DNA from: an uncultured Duncaniella sp.
Lineage (GTDB): Bacteria; Bacteroidota; Bacteroidia; Bacteroidales; Muribaculaceae
Direction of reading: 5' to 3'
Assembly (NCBI GenBank): GCA_910588795.1
Contig: CAJURI010000002.1
Location: 66,553-130,552 of the forward strand
Length of the DNA: 64,000 bases
Part shown: positions 8,903-19,041 of the stretch, piece by piece
How positions within the stretch are numbered: position 1 is the stretch's first letter
Layout: every line of letters starts with the position of its first letter
Notes under the pieces: generated by a model
Database searches by the model: none
What the model was told of the DNA's origin: nothing
What the model saw: only the letters and a program-made list of their open reading frames with translations
Position numbers and translations under genes: made by a program

Positions 8903-10255
8903 TTGACAGACAACAATATTTTCAGAGGGCGTACAGCCCTTTACCATACATTCGGCTGCAAGCTCAACTTTGCAGAGACATCCACTGTGGCCCGTATCAT
9001 GGCCGACGAAGGGATACGTCGTGTGCATGAGGGCGAAGTGCCTGATTATATCGTAGTCAATACGTGCAGTGTGACCGAGATTGCCGACAAAAAGTGTCGT
9101 CAGGCCATACGTTCGTTCGCACGTCGCTATCCACATGCGCGTATAATTGTTACCGGATGTTACGCACAGCTAAAACCCGGGGAGGCAGCGTCTCTTCCCG
9201 GGGTGTTTGTTGTTGCCGGAAATGACAGAAAGCTTAAGATTCTGGATTATTTGCGCGAAGAGGAGGCGAAGTCAGAGTCAGAGAATATGCTTTCAGCTCA
9301 GAACGCGTCGGTCCATCACACGGACACCAAAGATATCAGTGAATTTTCTCCATCATGTTCCCGTGGTGACCGTACGAGATATTTCCTTAAGGTGCAGGAC
9401 GGTTGTGACTACTTTTGCTCTTATTGCACCATACCCATGGCTCGTGGCCGAAGCCGTTCGGGATATATCTCTGATATTGTGGGTCAGGCACGCCGTGTGG
9501 CCGATGAGGGTGGAAAAGAGATAGTGATCACCGGTGTGAACATTGGTGATTTCGGCAGACGTAACGGCGAGACATTCTATGATCTGTGTGTCGCTCTTGA
9601 CGGGATCGAGGGGATAGAACGCTACAGGATATCGTCGATCGAGCCGAATCTGTTGAGTGATGAACTGATAGATTTCGTGGCACATTCCAGCAGATTCATG
9701 CCCCATTTCCACATACCGTTGCAGAATGGCAGTGATGCTGTGCTCAGGTTGATGCGACGCAGATATGACACCTCGCTGTTCCGTCATAAGATTGAGCTTA
9801 TACGCGAGACGATGCCCGATGCTTTTATAGGCGTTGACCTTATAGTGGGCGCGAGAGGTGAGTCGGCTGAACTGTTCGAGCAGTCAAGAGCTTTTGTAGA
9901 AAGTCTTCCTATATCTCGTCTGCACATCTTTACCTATAGCGAGCGTCCCGGCACAAAGGCTCTCGAGATAACCCCTGTGGTGAGCCAGGAGGAGAAACAT
10001 CAGCGCACACATGTGATGCTTGATGTGTCGGAACGCAAGCTTGCCGAGTTTATAGGACGATATGTGGGGACGGTGCGACCGGCTCTTATAGAACATCCCC
10101 GCAGGGATGGATCCATGTCGGCGTTCACCGATAATTATTTGCGTGTCAATCTCGTTAACCCGAATCCTGAATTGGCCAATACTGTGGCACAGGTAAGGGT
10201 CACCGGCATATCAGCCGAGAATCCGGAAGAGTGCACGGGTGAGTTAATTTGTTAG
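8903..10255 (+). CDS. mtaB: tRNA (t6A37) methylthiotransferase MtaB
   Basis: Radical-SAM enzyme that converts t6A37 to ms2t6A37 in tRNAs decoding ANN codons. It has 450 residues. The N-terminal UPF0004 domain shows GCKLN (Cys19), VNTCSV and GCYAQL, which hold one Fe-S cluster. The radical SAM motif CDYFCSYC places Cys168, Cys172 and Cys175. A C-terminal TRAM-like segment is present (GTVRPALIE... NYLRVNLVNP). The GCKLN start and the overall length favour MtaB over MiaB or RimO. The only suitable start is TTG at 8903, since the first in-frame ATG would remove the first cluster ligand. Confidence 0.93.
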   Translation: MTDNNIFRGRTALYHTFGCKLNFAETSTVARIMADEGIRRVHEGEVPDYIVVNTCSVTEIADKKCRQAIRSFARRYPHARIIVTGCYAQLKPGEAASLPGVFVVAGNDRKLKILDYLREEEAKSESENMLSAQNASVHHTDTKDISEFSPSCSRGDRTRYFLKVQDGCDYFCSYCTIPMARGRSRSGYISDIVGQARRVADEGGKEIVITGVNIGDFGRRNGETFYDLCVALDGIEGIERYRISSIEPNLLSDELIDFVAHSSRFMPHFHIPLQNGSDAVLRLMRRRYDTSLFRHKIELIRETMPDAFIGVDLIVGARGESAELFEQSRAFVESLPISRLHIFTYSERPGTKALEITPVVSQEEKHQRTHVMLDVSERKLAEFIGRYVGTVRPALIEHPRRDGSMSAFTDNYLRVNLVNPNPELANTVAQVRVTGISAENPEECTGELIC

Positions 10256-10257
10256 TT

Positions 10258-11271
10258 ATGGAGTGTCGCGAAGATCGTGTGGCTGTAGTTATACTCAACT
10301 GGAACGGTGAGCATTTTCTACGAGATTATCTGCCATCGGTGGTCGAGCATACCGATCATGTGATCGCTGATGTTATTGTGGCTGACAACGGTTCGACTGA
10401 CGGATCGGTGGATCTGTTGCGACGGGATTTTCCCGGAGTGCGGTTGATAGAATTCAGCGAGAATTATGGATTTGCCGAAGGGTATAACCGGGCTATAGCT
10501 GAGATATCACAGGAATATAAATACAGTGTGCTTCTGAATTCGGATGTGAAAGTCAAGGATGACTGGCTTACACCTCTATGGCGTTTTATGGAGGACAATC
10601 CACGGGCAGGTGCTTGCCAGCCTGCGGTGCGTTCGCTTAAGGATCCTGAGATGTTTGAATACGCTGGTGCTTCCGGCGGTTTCCTTGACAGGCATGGCTA
10701 TCCTTATTGCCGGGGTCGAATATTCGATACAGTTGAGCCTGACAACGGACAGTATGACACCCCGATGAGGATATTCTGGGCGAGCGGTGCGGCACTTATG
10801 GTGGTCAATAGTGTGTATCTCGAGTGCGGGGGGCTTGACAAGGAGTTTTTCGCACATATGGAGGAGATTGATCTGTGCTGGCGCATACTTCTTAGCGGTC
10901 GCGAGATATGGGCTGTGCCTTCAGGGCATGTATATCATCTCGGAGGGGGATCTCTTCCGGCATCCGATCCACGGAAGACATATCTGAATTTCCGTAACAA
11001 TCTTCTGATGTTGCATAAGAATCTTCCTGACGGTGTGCGCCGCGGATTGATATTCCGGCGTCGGCTGCTTGACGCTGTGGCCTGGTTCAGATATGTGCTT
11101 GCGGGAGACATGGATAATGCATCTGCCATACTGAGGGCTCATGGTGATTTCAGGCGTATGCGCAGGATGTACACCGTGCATCCCAAACAGAATCTATTGA
11201 ATGTGGATACGAACATCCTGTTTGATTACTTTATCCGCAATAGAAAGACATTCTCTTCGCTTAAGAATTAG
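10258..11271 (+). CDS. Family 2 glycosyltransferase
   Basis: A 337-residue GT-A fold sugar transferase, soluble or membrane-peripheral. Visible motifs are VVILNWNG at the N-terminus, ADNGSTDGS for nucleotide binding, the DxD-like LNSDVKV and the acceptor-side HMEEIDLCWR. The pattern resembles rhamnosyl- or galactofuranosyltransferase-like enzymes used in O-antigen or capsule synthesis, but the donor and acceptor cannot be read from sequence. The ATG at 10258 lies 2 bases after the mtaB stop; a TTG at 10249 inside mtaB is possible but less likely. No other polysaccharide genes are adjacent. A strong hairpin follows. Confidence 0.88.
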   Translation: MECREDRVAVVILNWNGEHFLRDYLPSVVEHTDHVIADVIVADNGSTDGSVDLLRRDFPGVRLIEFSENYGFAEGYNRAIAEISQEYKYSVLLNSDVKVKDDWLTPLWRFMEDNPRAGACQPAVRSLKDPEMFEYAGASGGFLDRHGYPYCRGRIFDTVEPDNGQYDTPMRIFWASGAALMVVNSVYLECGGLDKEFFAHMEEIDLCWRILLSGREIWAVPSGHVYHLGGGSLPASDPRKTYLNFRNNLLMLHKNLPDGVRRGLIFRRRLLDAVAWFRYVLAGDMDNASAILRAHGDFRRMRRMYTVHPKQNLLNVDTNILFDYFIRNRKTFSSLKN

Positions 11272-11307
11272 AGGCTTTTAGTCGGTCATTCGGCTTTACA
11301 GGAAAAT

Positions 11308-11360
11308 GGAGGACAATTCGTGACAGCCCGATGGCGGGCTTGCAGCACGAATTGTCCTCC
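11308..11360. terminator. Bidirectional terminator with nested hairpin
   Basis: A perfect 15-base-pair stem (11308-11322 with 11346-11360) encloses a second six-base-pair hairpin (11325-11330 with 11335-11340). It lies between the convergent glycosyltransferase and tamL genes. Confidence 0.8.
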
Positions 11361-11388
11361 TGTATGCTATGTGTGTAGAATTATGAAT

Positions 11389-13677
11389 TCAGAACGGATA
11401 GCCTATGGCGAGATGGAATGCAAGAGACTTGCGGAATGATTCCATATTGTAATATCCACGTTTGGAGGTCTTGTATGGAGCGTGTATTCCTATTCCGAGG
11501 TCGGCCCTGATAACAAGCATCGAGATATTGAAGCGGAGTCCGACTCCGGTGCCGAGGGCGAGGTCTCTGAGGAAACTGGACGCCTTTAGCTGCCCTCCGG
11601 GACGGCTCTCTTCCGCTTTGAGGGTCCATACGTTTCCGGCATCGAGAAACATTGCGCCTTCAAGCGGCCCGAGGATCGGGAACCGGAGTTCGCTGTTGGC
11701 GAGAAATATGAATGTTCCGGTCTGATCGAAATAACCGTTGATCTGATCGCTCGGGGCACGATAGGATCCCGGTCCGATGGAGCGGACTGTGAATGCCCTC
11801 ACGGAGTTGGCTCCTCCTGCATAGAACTGCTCGCTGTATGGCACCTGACTGGAGTTCCCATAGGCATATGCCGCTCCGGCTGCCAGACGATTCACGAGCC
11901 ATATCTTGCCTCCGAGCCGGCGGCCGTACACTACCTGGGCATATCCCTTGATGAACTGAGAAAACGGAGTGCCGAACAATTCTTTCTCGCCATGTTTGCC
12001 GCATAGTTCATATATTGACCAGAATATGTTTCCGGCCTGCTGGACTGTGGCCTGTACGTTGATGGTGTTGTCTCGGTTCATGGCCCGGTCATATGTGATG
12101 GAATAGGACATCTGGGGAATGAACTGATTCTGGAAACTGAGAGCTATCGCAGGATTGGCTCCCATTATGGAATCGAATACTTCGGTGGTGTTCTGAAGTT
12201 TGGTATAGGTGAGCTTGAACAGTGTGAAGGAGTTGTTGATATATCGGGAGGAACGCCAGTCATATGATATGCCCGTGTTGAATTGCTCCATCTTGAAATA
12301 GTGAGGACGGTTCAACAGATCTATGCCGAGTGACAGGCGGGTCCAGTTGAGATCCCGCCGGCTGCGTGGGATAAATCCCGGAGCAAGCAGTCTCGGGAAT
12401 GCGAGCGTGGCGTTGAGTCCAGCCTCATAGGAATTGAATAGATTGCTGCGGCCTGCGCCTGTCTGCCATTCATATGTGCCGGTCAGTGAGATTGTGAGCT
12501 GTTCTCCTCCTCCGAAAATATTGTGGTTTGTAAGCCCGAGTGAGATACCCGGTCCAAGATAGGAATTGGATTTGGAGGATACGTTGGCTTCTACGGACGC
12601 TTCCCATGGGCGGTCGAATGTGCATTCTATGTCGACGTTGAGGAGCCGTTTGTCACGATGTATGGTGTCAGGGCTGACAATCATGTTTATGTTGTTGAAT
12701 ATGCCGAGACGCGACAGGCGTGACTGTGTCAGGTCCATCTGCCTTACGGAGAATGTCCTGCCCGGACGGAATGCTATGCATGAAGGGATCAGGGATTTGC
12801 GTAGCTTGGAGGGCTTGTATTGTATGACGTCTCCCTTGGCTGTATCGATGGTGTCGGGTGTGCCTCCGCCGTTATTGCGTTTCACATAAGTTGTGATTTT
12901 GCCTGTGGAAAAGCGGTCAAGAGCCCATGGATGGAGGTTTTCGGCCAGTTCCATTCTCATTGCTATTTTGCCGTGAGATATGGTGGAGTCGGCAAGGTAC
13001 TGTATGAATTCCGGCCGGAAGTAATAATATCCGCGGTTGCGCACGGCATTGGCAATCTGCACTCTCAGGGTCGACAGTGAGTCGGTGGAATATCTCGATC
13101 CCGGTCTGAAATAGGCAGAACGCATAGCTACCGAGTCAATGATGTGAAACAGGTGTGTGGTGTCGGGCAACAGTCGGATGGAGTCTATCAGATAAGGTAT
13201 GCCTGAATTGACTGTGTACAGGATAGAGGCTTTTTTCTTGTTCTTTTTCTGTACCAGTTCGTAGGATGATGAGCCTGAGAAATAGCCGTTGTCATCGAGG
13301 ATGCGGTTGAGCATGTGGACGCGCACTTCGGGACGCACGTCGCTTACAAGCACCGGTTCGGATACAAGTTTATTATAGATCCAGTGTTTGAACCCTTTAG
13401 GGGGATTAGGCCAGTTGTTGTAGACCCATAGCCCTACAGGGAAAGGTGTTCGCACCGAAGCCGATCCGAGAAGCGGATTGTTAGGCTTGACCGACACAGC
13501 TTCGGTAAGCGATTCACGGACTCCCGACGGGAATTTTTCATCGGGGGCAGGAGTGTTTATGTTCACTCCTTTGAGCCCGGTGTAAAGGATTTCGTCATCA
13601 GGAATGCGGCGGGTGGTGGAACAGCTCCACAGCATTGAGGCAATGGTTGCGCAGAGTATGATGGTGTAGCTTTTCAT
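11389..13677 (-). CDS. tamL: TamL-type BamA/TamA-family outer-membrane lipoprotein
   Basis: Outer-membrane barrel of the Omp85 superfamily, 762 residues, expected to work with TamB in envelope assembly or lipid transport. Residues 1-19 form a lipoprotein signal ending in Cys19 (SMLWSC), which marks the Bacteroidota TamL variant rather than classical TamA. POTRA-like repeats cover about residues 35-330. The barrel follows and contains the conserved Omp85 stretch FYAGGANSVRAFTVRSIGPG. It ends in an aromatic residue (GYPF), a barrel insertion signal. It starts 2 bases after the tamB stop, so the two genes are translated as a pair. A paralogue lies at 40616-42949. Confidence 0.88.
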   Translation of the reverse strand: MKSYTIILCATIASMLWSCSTTRRIPDDEILYTGLKGVNINTPAPDEKFPSGVRESLTEAVSVKPNNPLLGSASVRTPFPVGLWVYNNWPNPPKGFKHWIYNKLVSEPVLVSDVRPEVRVHMLNRILDDNGYFSGSSSYELVQKKNKKKASILYTVNSGIPYLIDSIRLLPDTTHLFHIIDSVAMRSAYFRPGSRYSTDSLSTLRVQIANAVRNRGYYYFRPEFIQYLADSTISHGKIAMRMELAENLHPWALDRFSTGKITTYVKRNNGGGTPDTIDTAKGDVIQYKPSKLRKSLIPSCIAFRPGRTFSVRQMDLTQSRLSRLGIFNNINMIVSPDTIHRDKRLLNVDIECTFDRPWEASVEANVSSKSNSYLGPGISLGLTNHNIFGGGEQLTISLTGTYEWQTGAGRSNLFNSYEAGLNATLAFPRLLAPGFIPRSRRDLNWTRLSLGIDLLNRPHYFKMEQFNTGISYDWRSSRYINNSFTLFKLTYTKLQNTTEVFDSIMGANPAIALSFQNQFIPQMSYSITYDRAMNRDNTINVQATVQQAGNIFWSIYELCGKHGEKELFGTPFSQFIKGYAQVVYGRRLGGKIWLVNRLAAGAAYAYGNSSQVPYSEQFYAGGANSVRAFTVRSIGPGSYRAPSDQINGYFDQTGTFIFLANSELRFPILGPLEGAMFLDAGNVWTLKAEESRPGGQLKASSFLRDLALGTGVGLRFNISMLVIRADLGIGIHAPYKTSKRGYYNMESFRKSLAFHLAIGYPF

Positions 13678-13679
13678 TT

Positions 13680-16600
13680 TTAATCGCGTTTAATTCCGAA
13701 CAGTTCCCATAGAGTGTTGAGTTTCTTTTTCAGCACGAATCCGACACCTGTCTGTGTGATCTCTCCTTCAAGTATGCTCTCGAATCCTGTGTGACGGAAT
13801 ATCTTGATATACATGGAACCTGATTTGTTGAGCATATATTCAAACGATATGTCGTTGATGAGATTTTGCGAGAAGTTCTCGTCATTGTCGGCATCGGTAG
13901 AGTAATTACCGCCCACGACAATCTTGAAACGGTCATTGAACAGGCTTTTCGATACCTTATAGCTATATGACGTGGCGGTGGAGGTGTTGCCTTCGTATGT
14001 ACGGTCATACTGGTCTATGCCGAATGATATGTCGACACCGCGGATGTTGTTGGCAGCCCAGCTGTTGAGCTGAGAGGTCAGGAAAGAGAAGAGCGGGTTG
14101 CCTGAGAGTGACGTGCCTTTTGTGCCGGCTCCGGTATATACATTGTATAGCAGGAGGTTCATTGCCTGGTTGGCTCGTTGCTCGGCCGACATGGAGGATA
14201 GCTCGTTCTGTACAGTTATGTCGTCGTTGGTGGAGAGGTCAAACGCTACGTTCATGTTGCTGAAAGTGTTTGTCACAGCGAGCATGACGTCGAAGTTGAC
14301 CACACGGGAGTTTTGCCCGTCCTGAGTCACATTCGCTCTTACCACATCCACGGCATGTACATTCAGTACGGGATTCATCATATCGCCGTTGAATGCGATG
14401 TATGAACCGTCCTGGAATGAGAAGTTCTTTTCGCTCATGAGCGGGGGAGTGTAGCGCACAAATCCGCCGTTGATGTTTACCCGGCCTGTCAGACGCTCTC
14501 CGTTGAGTGGCGACATTGTGAAGTCAAGGTCTCCTGACGGAAGTACCTGCACACGGTTGGATCCGTTGGAGGAGAGGTCGACATTGACCGTCGCGCCATC
14601 TTTCAGATGGAGGTCGGCGTTGAGGTTGAGAGCCATTTCGGTTGACACCAGACTATCAGCCTTCTGTGTGGAAGTTGTGTCGTTGAACTGTACGAAGTGT
14701 ACCATGTCCTGTGTCGACTGAGATGATACGGATTGCTCCAGCTCGGGGATGACATAAGTCACATTGGTGCCTTCGAGAAGTGATATGTCGGCATTAACGT
14801 TCAGCATCTGCATGTTGCCTTTCACGCCGGCAAATAGGTCAAGGAACGCCTTGCCGTATACGTCAGCTCCGCCTCGCGCCCTGTCACTCTTGACGATCTG
14901 TATGTTTCTTGCGGCCATGTCAAGATCCAGTTTCATATTGGAGAGAGAACGGGCATCAACAATACCGTTTATTGTCAATGGATTGCTGTTGCAGCCTAAG
15001 ATGTTGAAATCCTTGAAGGTGATCACGTTGCTGTCCACAGGGATCTTCTCTTCAGAAAATCTGAAAGATGTGCCAAGCATGGTGACTTTGACTGCCGTTG
15101 TGTCGAAATCGATATAGCCGTCAAAGATGGGGTGGGCCATGTCTCCGGTGATCTTCATTGTGCCGTTCAAAAGACCGGAAAGAGTTGCCATTTTATTTGG
15201 TATGAACGGGTTTACTACATGAAGAGGGAACCGTATCATATTGAAATCGAGCATGAACGGGGATGCGAGCGTCGAGTCATTGAGCACGCCTCTGGCTGTG
15301 ATGGTGCGTACGGAGTCAACCATAAGAGCCACATCTGCCATGAGTTTTCCTCCTGGATTGTTGGCTACATTCACATCAAGATCGAAGTCTCCCACCCGGT
15401 CCCGGCCATAATATAGGTCGGAAAGTGAGACGGAGCCATCTCCTGTAAGGGTCGGCTTTTCATACCTGAAGCTTAGATCAGCTGAAAGGTTGCCCTTTAC
15501 CGGAGGCGCGAACGGATTGATTGACAGCCAGTCCTGTATGCGCATATTCGATATCTGTATCTTAAGGTCTTCCTGCGCTCCGGTGTAATGCCTGTGCAGA
15601 CTGTCGACAGGATGATCGGCGTGAGATTCACTGTGAGCAGTGAATATGCGTATGAAGCTGTTGTCTCCAGCCAGTTCGAGATCGGCATCCATATGCTTGT
15701 TGGTCAGGTCAAGACTGATGAAATTGTCCTTGTTCAGGGTCCACGGTTTGTAGGCTATGGTCGGCTTTAAAGGTACGAGCCGTACTGTCACTATGCTGTC
15801 GGCTATGTCGGCGTTTAGTCCGAGATTGAATCCTTTTTTACCTTTTATGTTTTCCTGTTTCAGGAATACGGAGGCGCGGTTGAAGCTGGCAAAGCCGTTG
15901 AGTGTGACATGAGCGAAATCATCAAATGTGCCGGGTCGGTTGTTCATGGACGCATGGTACACAAGATACTCTCTATGCTGTATGGCATTGAGACGTATTG
16001 TGTCTATACGTGTTGAGCCTGACACGATATCGGTCACGGTGGTGTTGAGGCTTATTAATGAATCGTTGGACAGCAGGGCGGATACGCCACCGACTTTTAT
16101 CCCTGATGACTCGAGATACTGGGCTGCGAAATTGGATTTCTCCATATCGGCCTGTAATGAGAATCTGGGTATCGCTTTATTCAGAGCCATTACATCTACG
16201 CGCATGCTGTCTGCCTGATGCTGTATTACTTCCATTGCGTGAGGCAGTTCCGATATCATAGAGAAAAGAGATCCGGGAGTAGTAAGTAGCAGATGTAGAT
16301 CGCCGTTGTCAAGTGTAGTGCGTGATCCGGTATCCTCCGAGCGTGAAGTCAGTGATATCGGTCTTTTGGGTTCAATGGTCATTCCGGGAAGCTGCCATGC
16401 GAGAGAACTTACATCGGCTCTTATGTCCATGCCTCTTGTCCTCGTATTATAGAATCCGGCTGATGCTATGTCGAGATGTCCTTCGTTTATTGAATCGGAC
16501 AGATGGAGGGTTCTGAGGTTTATGTCACTGAGATTTCCGTTGATGCTGTAATGTACAGAATCGCCATCGAGCTGTGCGTCAAAGATAATGGACGCGTCAG

Positions 16601-18401
16601 CTCCGGGATTATGGCTCACAAGTGAGCCTGATGCTTCACCGGCGTGCAGAGAAGTGTTGAGATTTATGTCCCTGTATGTCTCATGGTTGTATTCTATTTC
16701 AGAGAGTCTTACATCGGCGTCGACAGATGTCCTGACCGACATAGGGTTGTATCCTTTACCGTTAATCGAGGCGAGTCCGGTGACGCTGCCTATGCCGATT
16801 GAAGGCATGAATGCGTCTGCCGGGAAGCGGTCAAGAGCTATGCGTGCGTCGTATTTCTCGGATCGTGCCGCCCATGATCCGTTGGCTGCAAGCCGGCCTC
16901 CCCGTGTGTTGACAGCGAGTTTTCCTGAAGCTTCCCCCGGATGATAGCTCACATCGGCTTTAAGCTGAAGGGCCGGGACTATGGATATCGGTAGAAATGA
17001 GAATTTACGGTCCGAGAGGGTGGCAAGTGATCCGTCAAGAGAAATATTCCCTCCTATTTTCCCGGGGTCGAACGGAGCTTCGACAGTGCCTTTCCCTTTA
17101 AGTCGGAACACATCGGGCATTGACATGCTCAACTCACGCACATCGACACTGCCCGCAGTGCCGTCTATGTCGGTCGAGAATGAGAGCAGTCCCATAGGAG
17201 AGAGCATGGCTTTCATGTCGGGGAATGCCATGACGATATCTGAAGGAGATATGAGTCCGTTGCCTTTGAGTGACACAAGAAGTGATGGATCGGACATGAG
17301 ATCGCCTATGCCCATTTTCGCGTCAAAGGATATAGTGGAGCTTAATGTATTAATGTTGAAGCCTTTGGCTGACATGGCTGTAGAGCCCATGCTGAACACT
17401 CCGTCGGCGTGCAGCTGTAGGCCGCATCGTTCTGTGGCGGTCAGTTTTCGTAACGGCACACGTATATCGGTGCCGCGGTTGTAAAATGAATCAATGTCGA
17501 TTGATATGCCTGATGCCATGATATAGGATGGATCAAATCCTGGAGACGGAACGGCTCCGCGTTCGGCATAGAGGGCATAGTCGGATGTGAGGCGTAGTGT
17601 ATCTGCGGTGATGGTCCACATTTCCGATGGGGGGGATGCTGTGGAATCGGCAGGAGACACTGTGGAGACCGAGTCGGTCCTCGGGTATATGTATGCTGCG
17701 GCTACACTGTCGACTCTCAGGCTTTTGCCATATATTTTTTTTGATCGCATGTCCACTGTTGCGAGCATTAATGTGGCGTTGCCGACATAACATCCGAGGG
17801 AGTCTATGGTCGGCATCATACTCATGGAGTAGTCGATATCGCTTATATTGATAAGCCCGGCTCGTATGAGCCATGGAGCTGACGCAGCCGTGTCGACCGG
17901 AGCCTTGAGTGTATCCTCCAGCATGCGTAACGTCACGCGGGCTCCGGAGATATCTGCCCGGTCGAGATTGATGATATTGCCGTTCAGTATGATTTCGGTC
18001 GCTGTAATGTTGCCGTGTGCTATGTTGGCGCGGAGCCACATGATGGAATCAGAGTTGCCCAACTGGTAGAATGCCGAGTCAAGACTGATGCCGCTGACCG
18101 CGATATGTCCTCTGAGCAGTGGCAGAATGCCTACGGAGAGAGAAGCCTGACGTGCGGTAAGCATTGTGTCTCCTCCGGCATGGATAACGTTGACGCCATC
18201 GACTTTCAGTCGCAAGGGGAAGCTCAGGCGCAGGCGTTCTATCTGAATGTCCATGCCTGTGGAGCGGCTGACTTTTCCGGTGGCATAACCGACAGCCCAG
18301 TCCTGTATCGGCGGGATATAGAGCAGTACAGGGACAAGCACTATAAGAATCACCGGCACTAAAATTATCCAAATTAATATTTTGCTAACCTTACGGACCA
18401 A
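13680..18401 (-). CDS. tamB: Translocation/assembly module TamB-like protein
   Basis: A 1573-residue AsmA/TamB superfamily protein. One N-terminal membrane anchor (residues about 8-30, ILIWIILVPVILIVLVPVLL) is followed by a very long repetitive beta-rich region, which in this family forms a lipid-conducting groove across the periplasm. The C-terminal 400 residues are the conserved TamB domain (GTNVTYVIPE, then LTSQLNSWAANNIRGVDISF). Translation begins at TTG 18401; an in-frame stop lies four codons upstream and no ATG is available. It is immediately upstream of tamL. It is rich in Ser/Asp and Leu/Ile, as is typical. Function in this organism is inferred from the family. Confidence 0.88.
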   Translation of the reverse strand: MVRKVSKILIWIILVPVILIVLVPVLLYIPPIQDWAVGYATGKVSRSTGMDIQIERLRLSFPLRLKVDGVNVIHAGGDTMLTARQASLSVGILPLLRGHIAVSGISLDSAFYQLGNSDSIMWLRANIAHGNITATEIILNGNIINLDRADISGARVTLRMLEDTLKAPVDTAASAPWLIRAGLINISDIDYSMSMMPTIDSLGCYVGNATLMLATVDMRSKKIYGKSLRVDSVAAAYIYPRTDSVSTVSPADSTASPPSEMWTITADTLRLTSDYALYAERGAVPSPGFDPSYIMASGISIDIDSFYNRGTDIRVPLRKLTATERCGLQLHADGVFSMGSTAMSAKGFNINTLSSTISFDAKMGIGDLMSDPSLLVSLKGNGLISPSDIVMAFPDMKAMLSPMGLLSFSTDIDGTAGSVDVRELSMSMPDVFRLKGKGTVEAPFDPGKIGGNISLDGSLATLSDRKFSFLPISIVPALQLKADVSYHPGEASGKLAVNTRGGRLAANGSWAARSEKYDARIALDRFPADAFMPSIGIGSVTGLASINGKGYNPMSVRTSVDADVRLSEIEYNHETYRDINLNTSLHAGEASGSLVSHNPGADASIIFDAQLDGDSVHYSINGNLSDINLRTLHLSDSINEGHLDIASAGFYNTRTRGMDIRADVSSLAWQLPGMTIEPKRPISLTSRSEDTGSRTTLDNGDLHLLLTTPGSLFSMISELPHAMEVIQHQADSMRVDVMALNKAIPRFSLQADMEKSNFAAQYLESSGIKVGGVSALLSNDSLISLNTTVTDIVSGSTRIDTIRLNAIQHREYLVYHASMNNRPGTFDDFAHVTLNGFASFNRASVFLKQENIKGKKGFNLGLNADIADSIVTVRLVPLKPTIAYKPWTLNKDNFISLDLTNKHMDADLELAGDNSFIRIFTAHSESHADHPVDSLHRHYTGAQEDLKIQISNMRIQDWLSINPFAPPVKGNLSADLSFRYEKPTLTGDGSVSLSDLYYGRDRVGDFDLDVNVANNPGGKLMADVALMVDSVRTITARGVLNDSTLASPFMLDFNMIRFPLHVVNPFIPNKMATLSGLLNGTMKITGDMAHPIFDGYIDFDTTAVKVTMLGTSFRFSEEKIPVDSNVITFKDFNILGCNSNPLTINGIVDARSLSNMKLDLDMAARNIQIVKSDRARGGADVYGKAFLDLFAGVKGNMQMLNVNADISLLEGTNVTYVIPELEQSVSSQSTQDMVHFVQFNDTTSTQKADSLVSTEMALNLNADLHLKDGATVNVDLSSNGSNRVQVLPSGDLDFTMSPLNGERLTGRVNINGGFVRYTPPLMSEKNFSFQDGSYIAFNGDMMNPVLNVHAVDVVRANVTQDGQNSRVVNFDVMLAVTNTFSNMNVAFDLSTNDDITVQNELSSMSAEQRANQAMNLLLYNVYTGAGTKGTSLSGNPLFSFLTSQLNSWAANNIRGVDISFGIDQYDRTYEGNTSTATSYSYKVSKSLFNDRFKIVVGGNYSTDADNDENFSQNLINDISFEYMLNKSGSMYIKIFRHTGFESILEGEITQTGVGFVLKKKLNTLWELFGIKRD

Positions 18402-18548
18402 AATGTGAGAATATTATTAGTTGAAACTTGATGTACGTAATCTTAAAACATGATACTCGGGATGATCTCAAGCATCACTGATGATTCTATTTTAACAACC
18501 CTTAAACAGGGCAAAATGTTTTTAGGCAACCTCTCATTTGTATGATAT

Positions 18549-18595
18549 AAAAAAACTCTCGCCGGATGCTCGGAAAGCATATTACTGGCGAGAGT
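18549..18595 (-). terminator. Rho-independent terminator of the DUF2582 gene
   Basis: A nine-base-pair stem (18555-18563 with 18587-18595) carries a nested five-base-pair stem and is followed, on the minus strand, by a run of seven T. It closes the small gene at 18651-18863. Confidence 0.8.
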
Positions 18596-18650
18596 ATTGT
18601 GGAGGTATTTTCAGACGGTTCATGAAATGGCCGCCTTATGGGATGCGATG

Positions 18651-18863
18651 TTACTGAGCAAGTGACACAAGTAGCTCCTTGCCATCTTCGGAAGGCTGGA
18701 ATGTGAGTTTGCCTTCACGGGCAAGCCATCCGAGTGCGGCATAGAGTTCTTTATCGTTCTTGAGCTTAGCCATCTTCTTAAGCTGCTTGGTGTCGACAGT
18801 TTCGGCCTCATTAAGAGCTGTCCATACAAGGCCTGCATTCAGTCCGATAGTTTCAGTGTTCAT
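18651..18863 (-). CDS. Small winged-helix protein, DUF2582 family
   Basis: A 70-residue soluble protein that matches the winged helix-turn-helix family DUF2582 common in Bacteroidota. The sequence has a helix (NAGLVWTALNEAE), a second helix (TKQLKKMAKLKND), a recognition-like helix (ELYAALGWLAREG) and a wing (KLTFQPSEDGKELLVSL). It could bind DNA or another protein; no partner is known. It is transcribed alone, with a -7 element at 18948-18955 and its own terminator. The alternate frame that overlaps it lacks this pattern. Confidence 0.85.
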   Translation of the reverse strand: MNTETIGLNAGLVWTALNEAETVDTKQLKKMAKLKNDKELYAALGWLAREGKLTFQPSEDGKELLVSLAQ

Positions 18864-18947
18864 AGTTAAGTAAATATTTGATTAATAATGTATCGCCTTA
18901 TTGATAAAAAAGTGCTGAAATATCAGCTGTTAAATAAATGCGACGCG

Positions 18948-18955
18948 CAAATTTA
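18948..18955 (-). promoter_or_regulatory. -7 element of the DUF2582 gene
   Basis: TAAATTTG on the minus strand fits TAnnTTTG. It implies a leader of roughly 78 bases. No -33 TTTG is visible at 19-22 bases. Confidence 0.5.
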
Positions 18956-18968
18956 ATAAAAAATTGTT

Positions 18969-19007
18969 AAACGTCGGTCATTTTTGAAACAAAAAAGACC
19001 GACGTTT
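18969..19007 (-). terminator. Terminator downstream of the amylase gene
   Basis: A perfect 11-base-pair stem (18969-18979 with 18997-19007) is followed on the minus strand by a T-rich stretch. It lies 35 bases after the amylase stop. Confidence 0.78.
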
Positions 19008-19041
19008 GGTTCAAAATGTTTGAAATATTTTAATTTTCAGT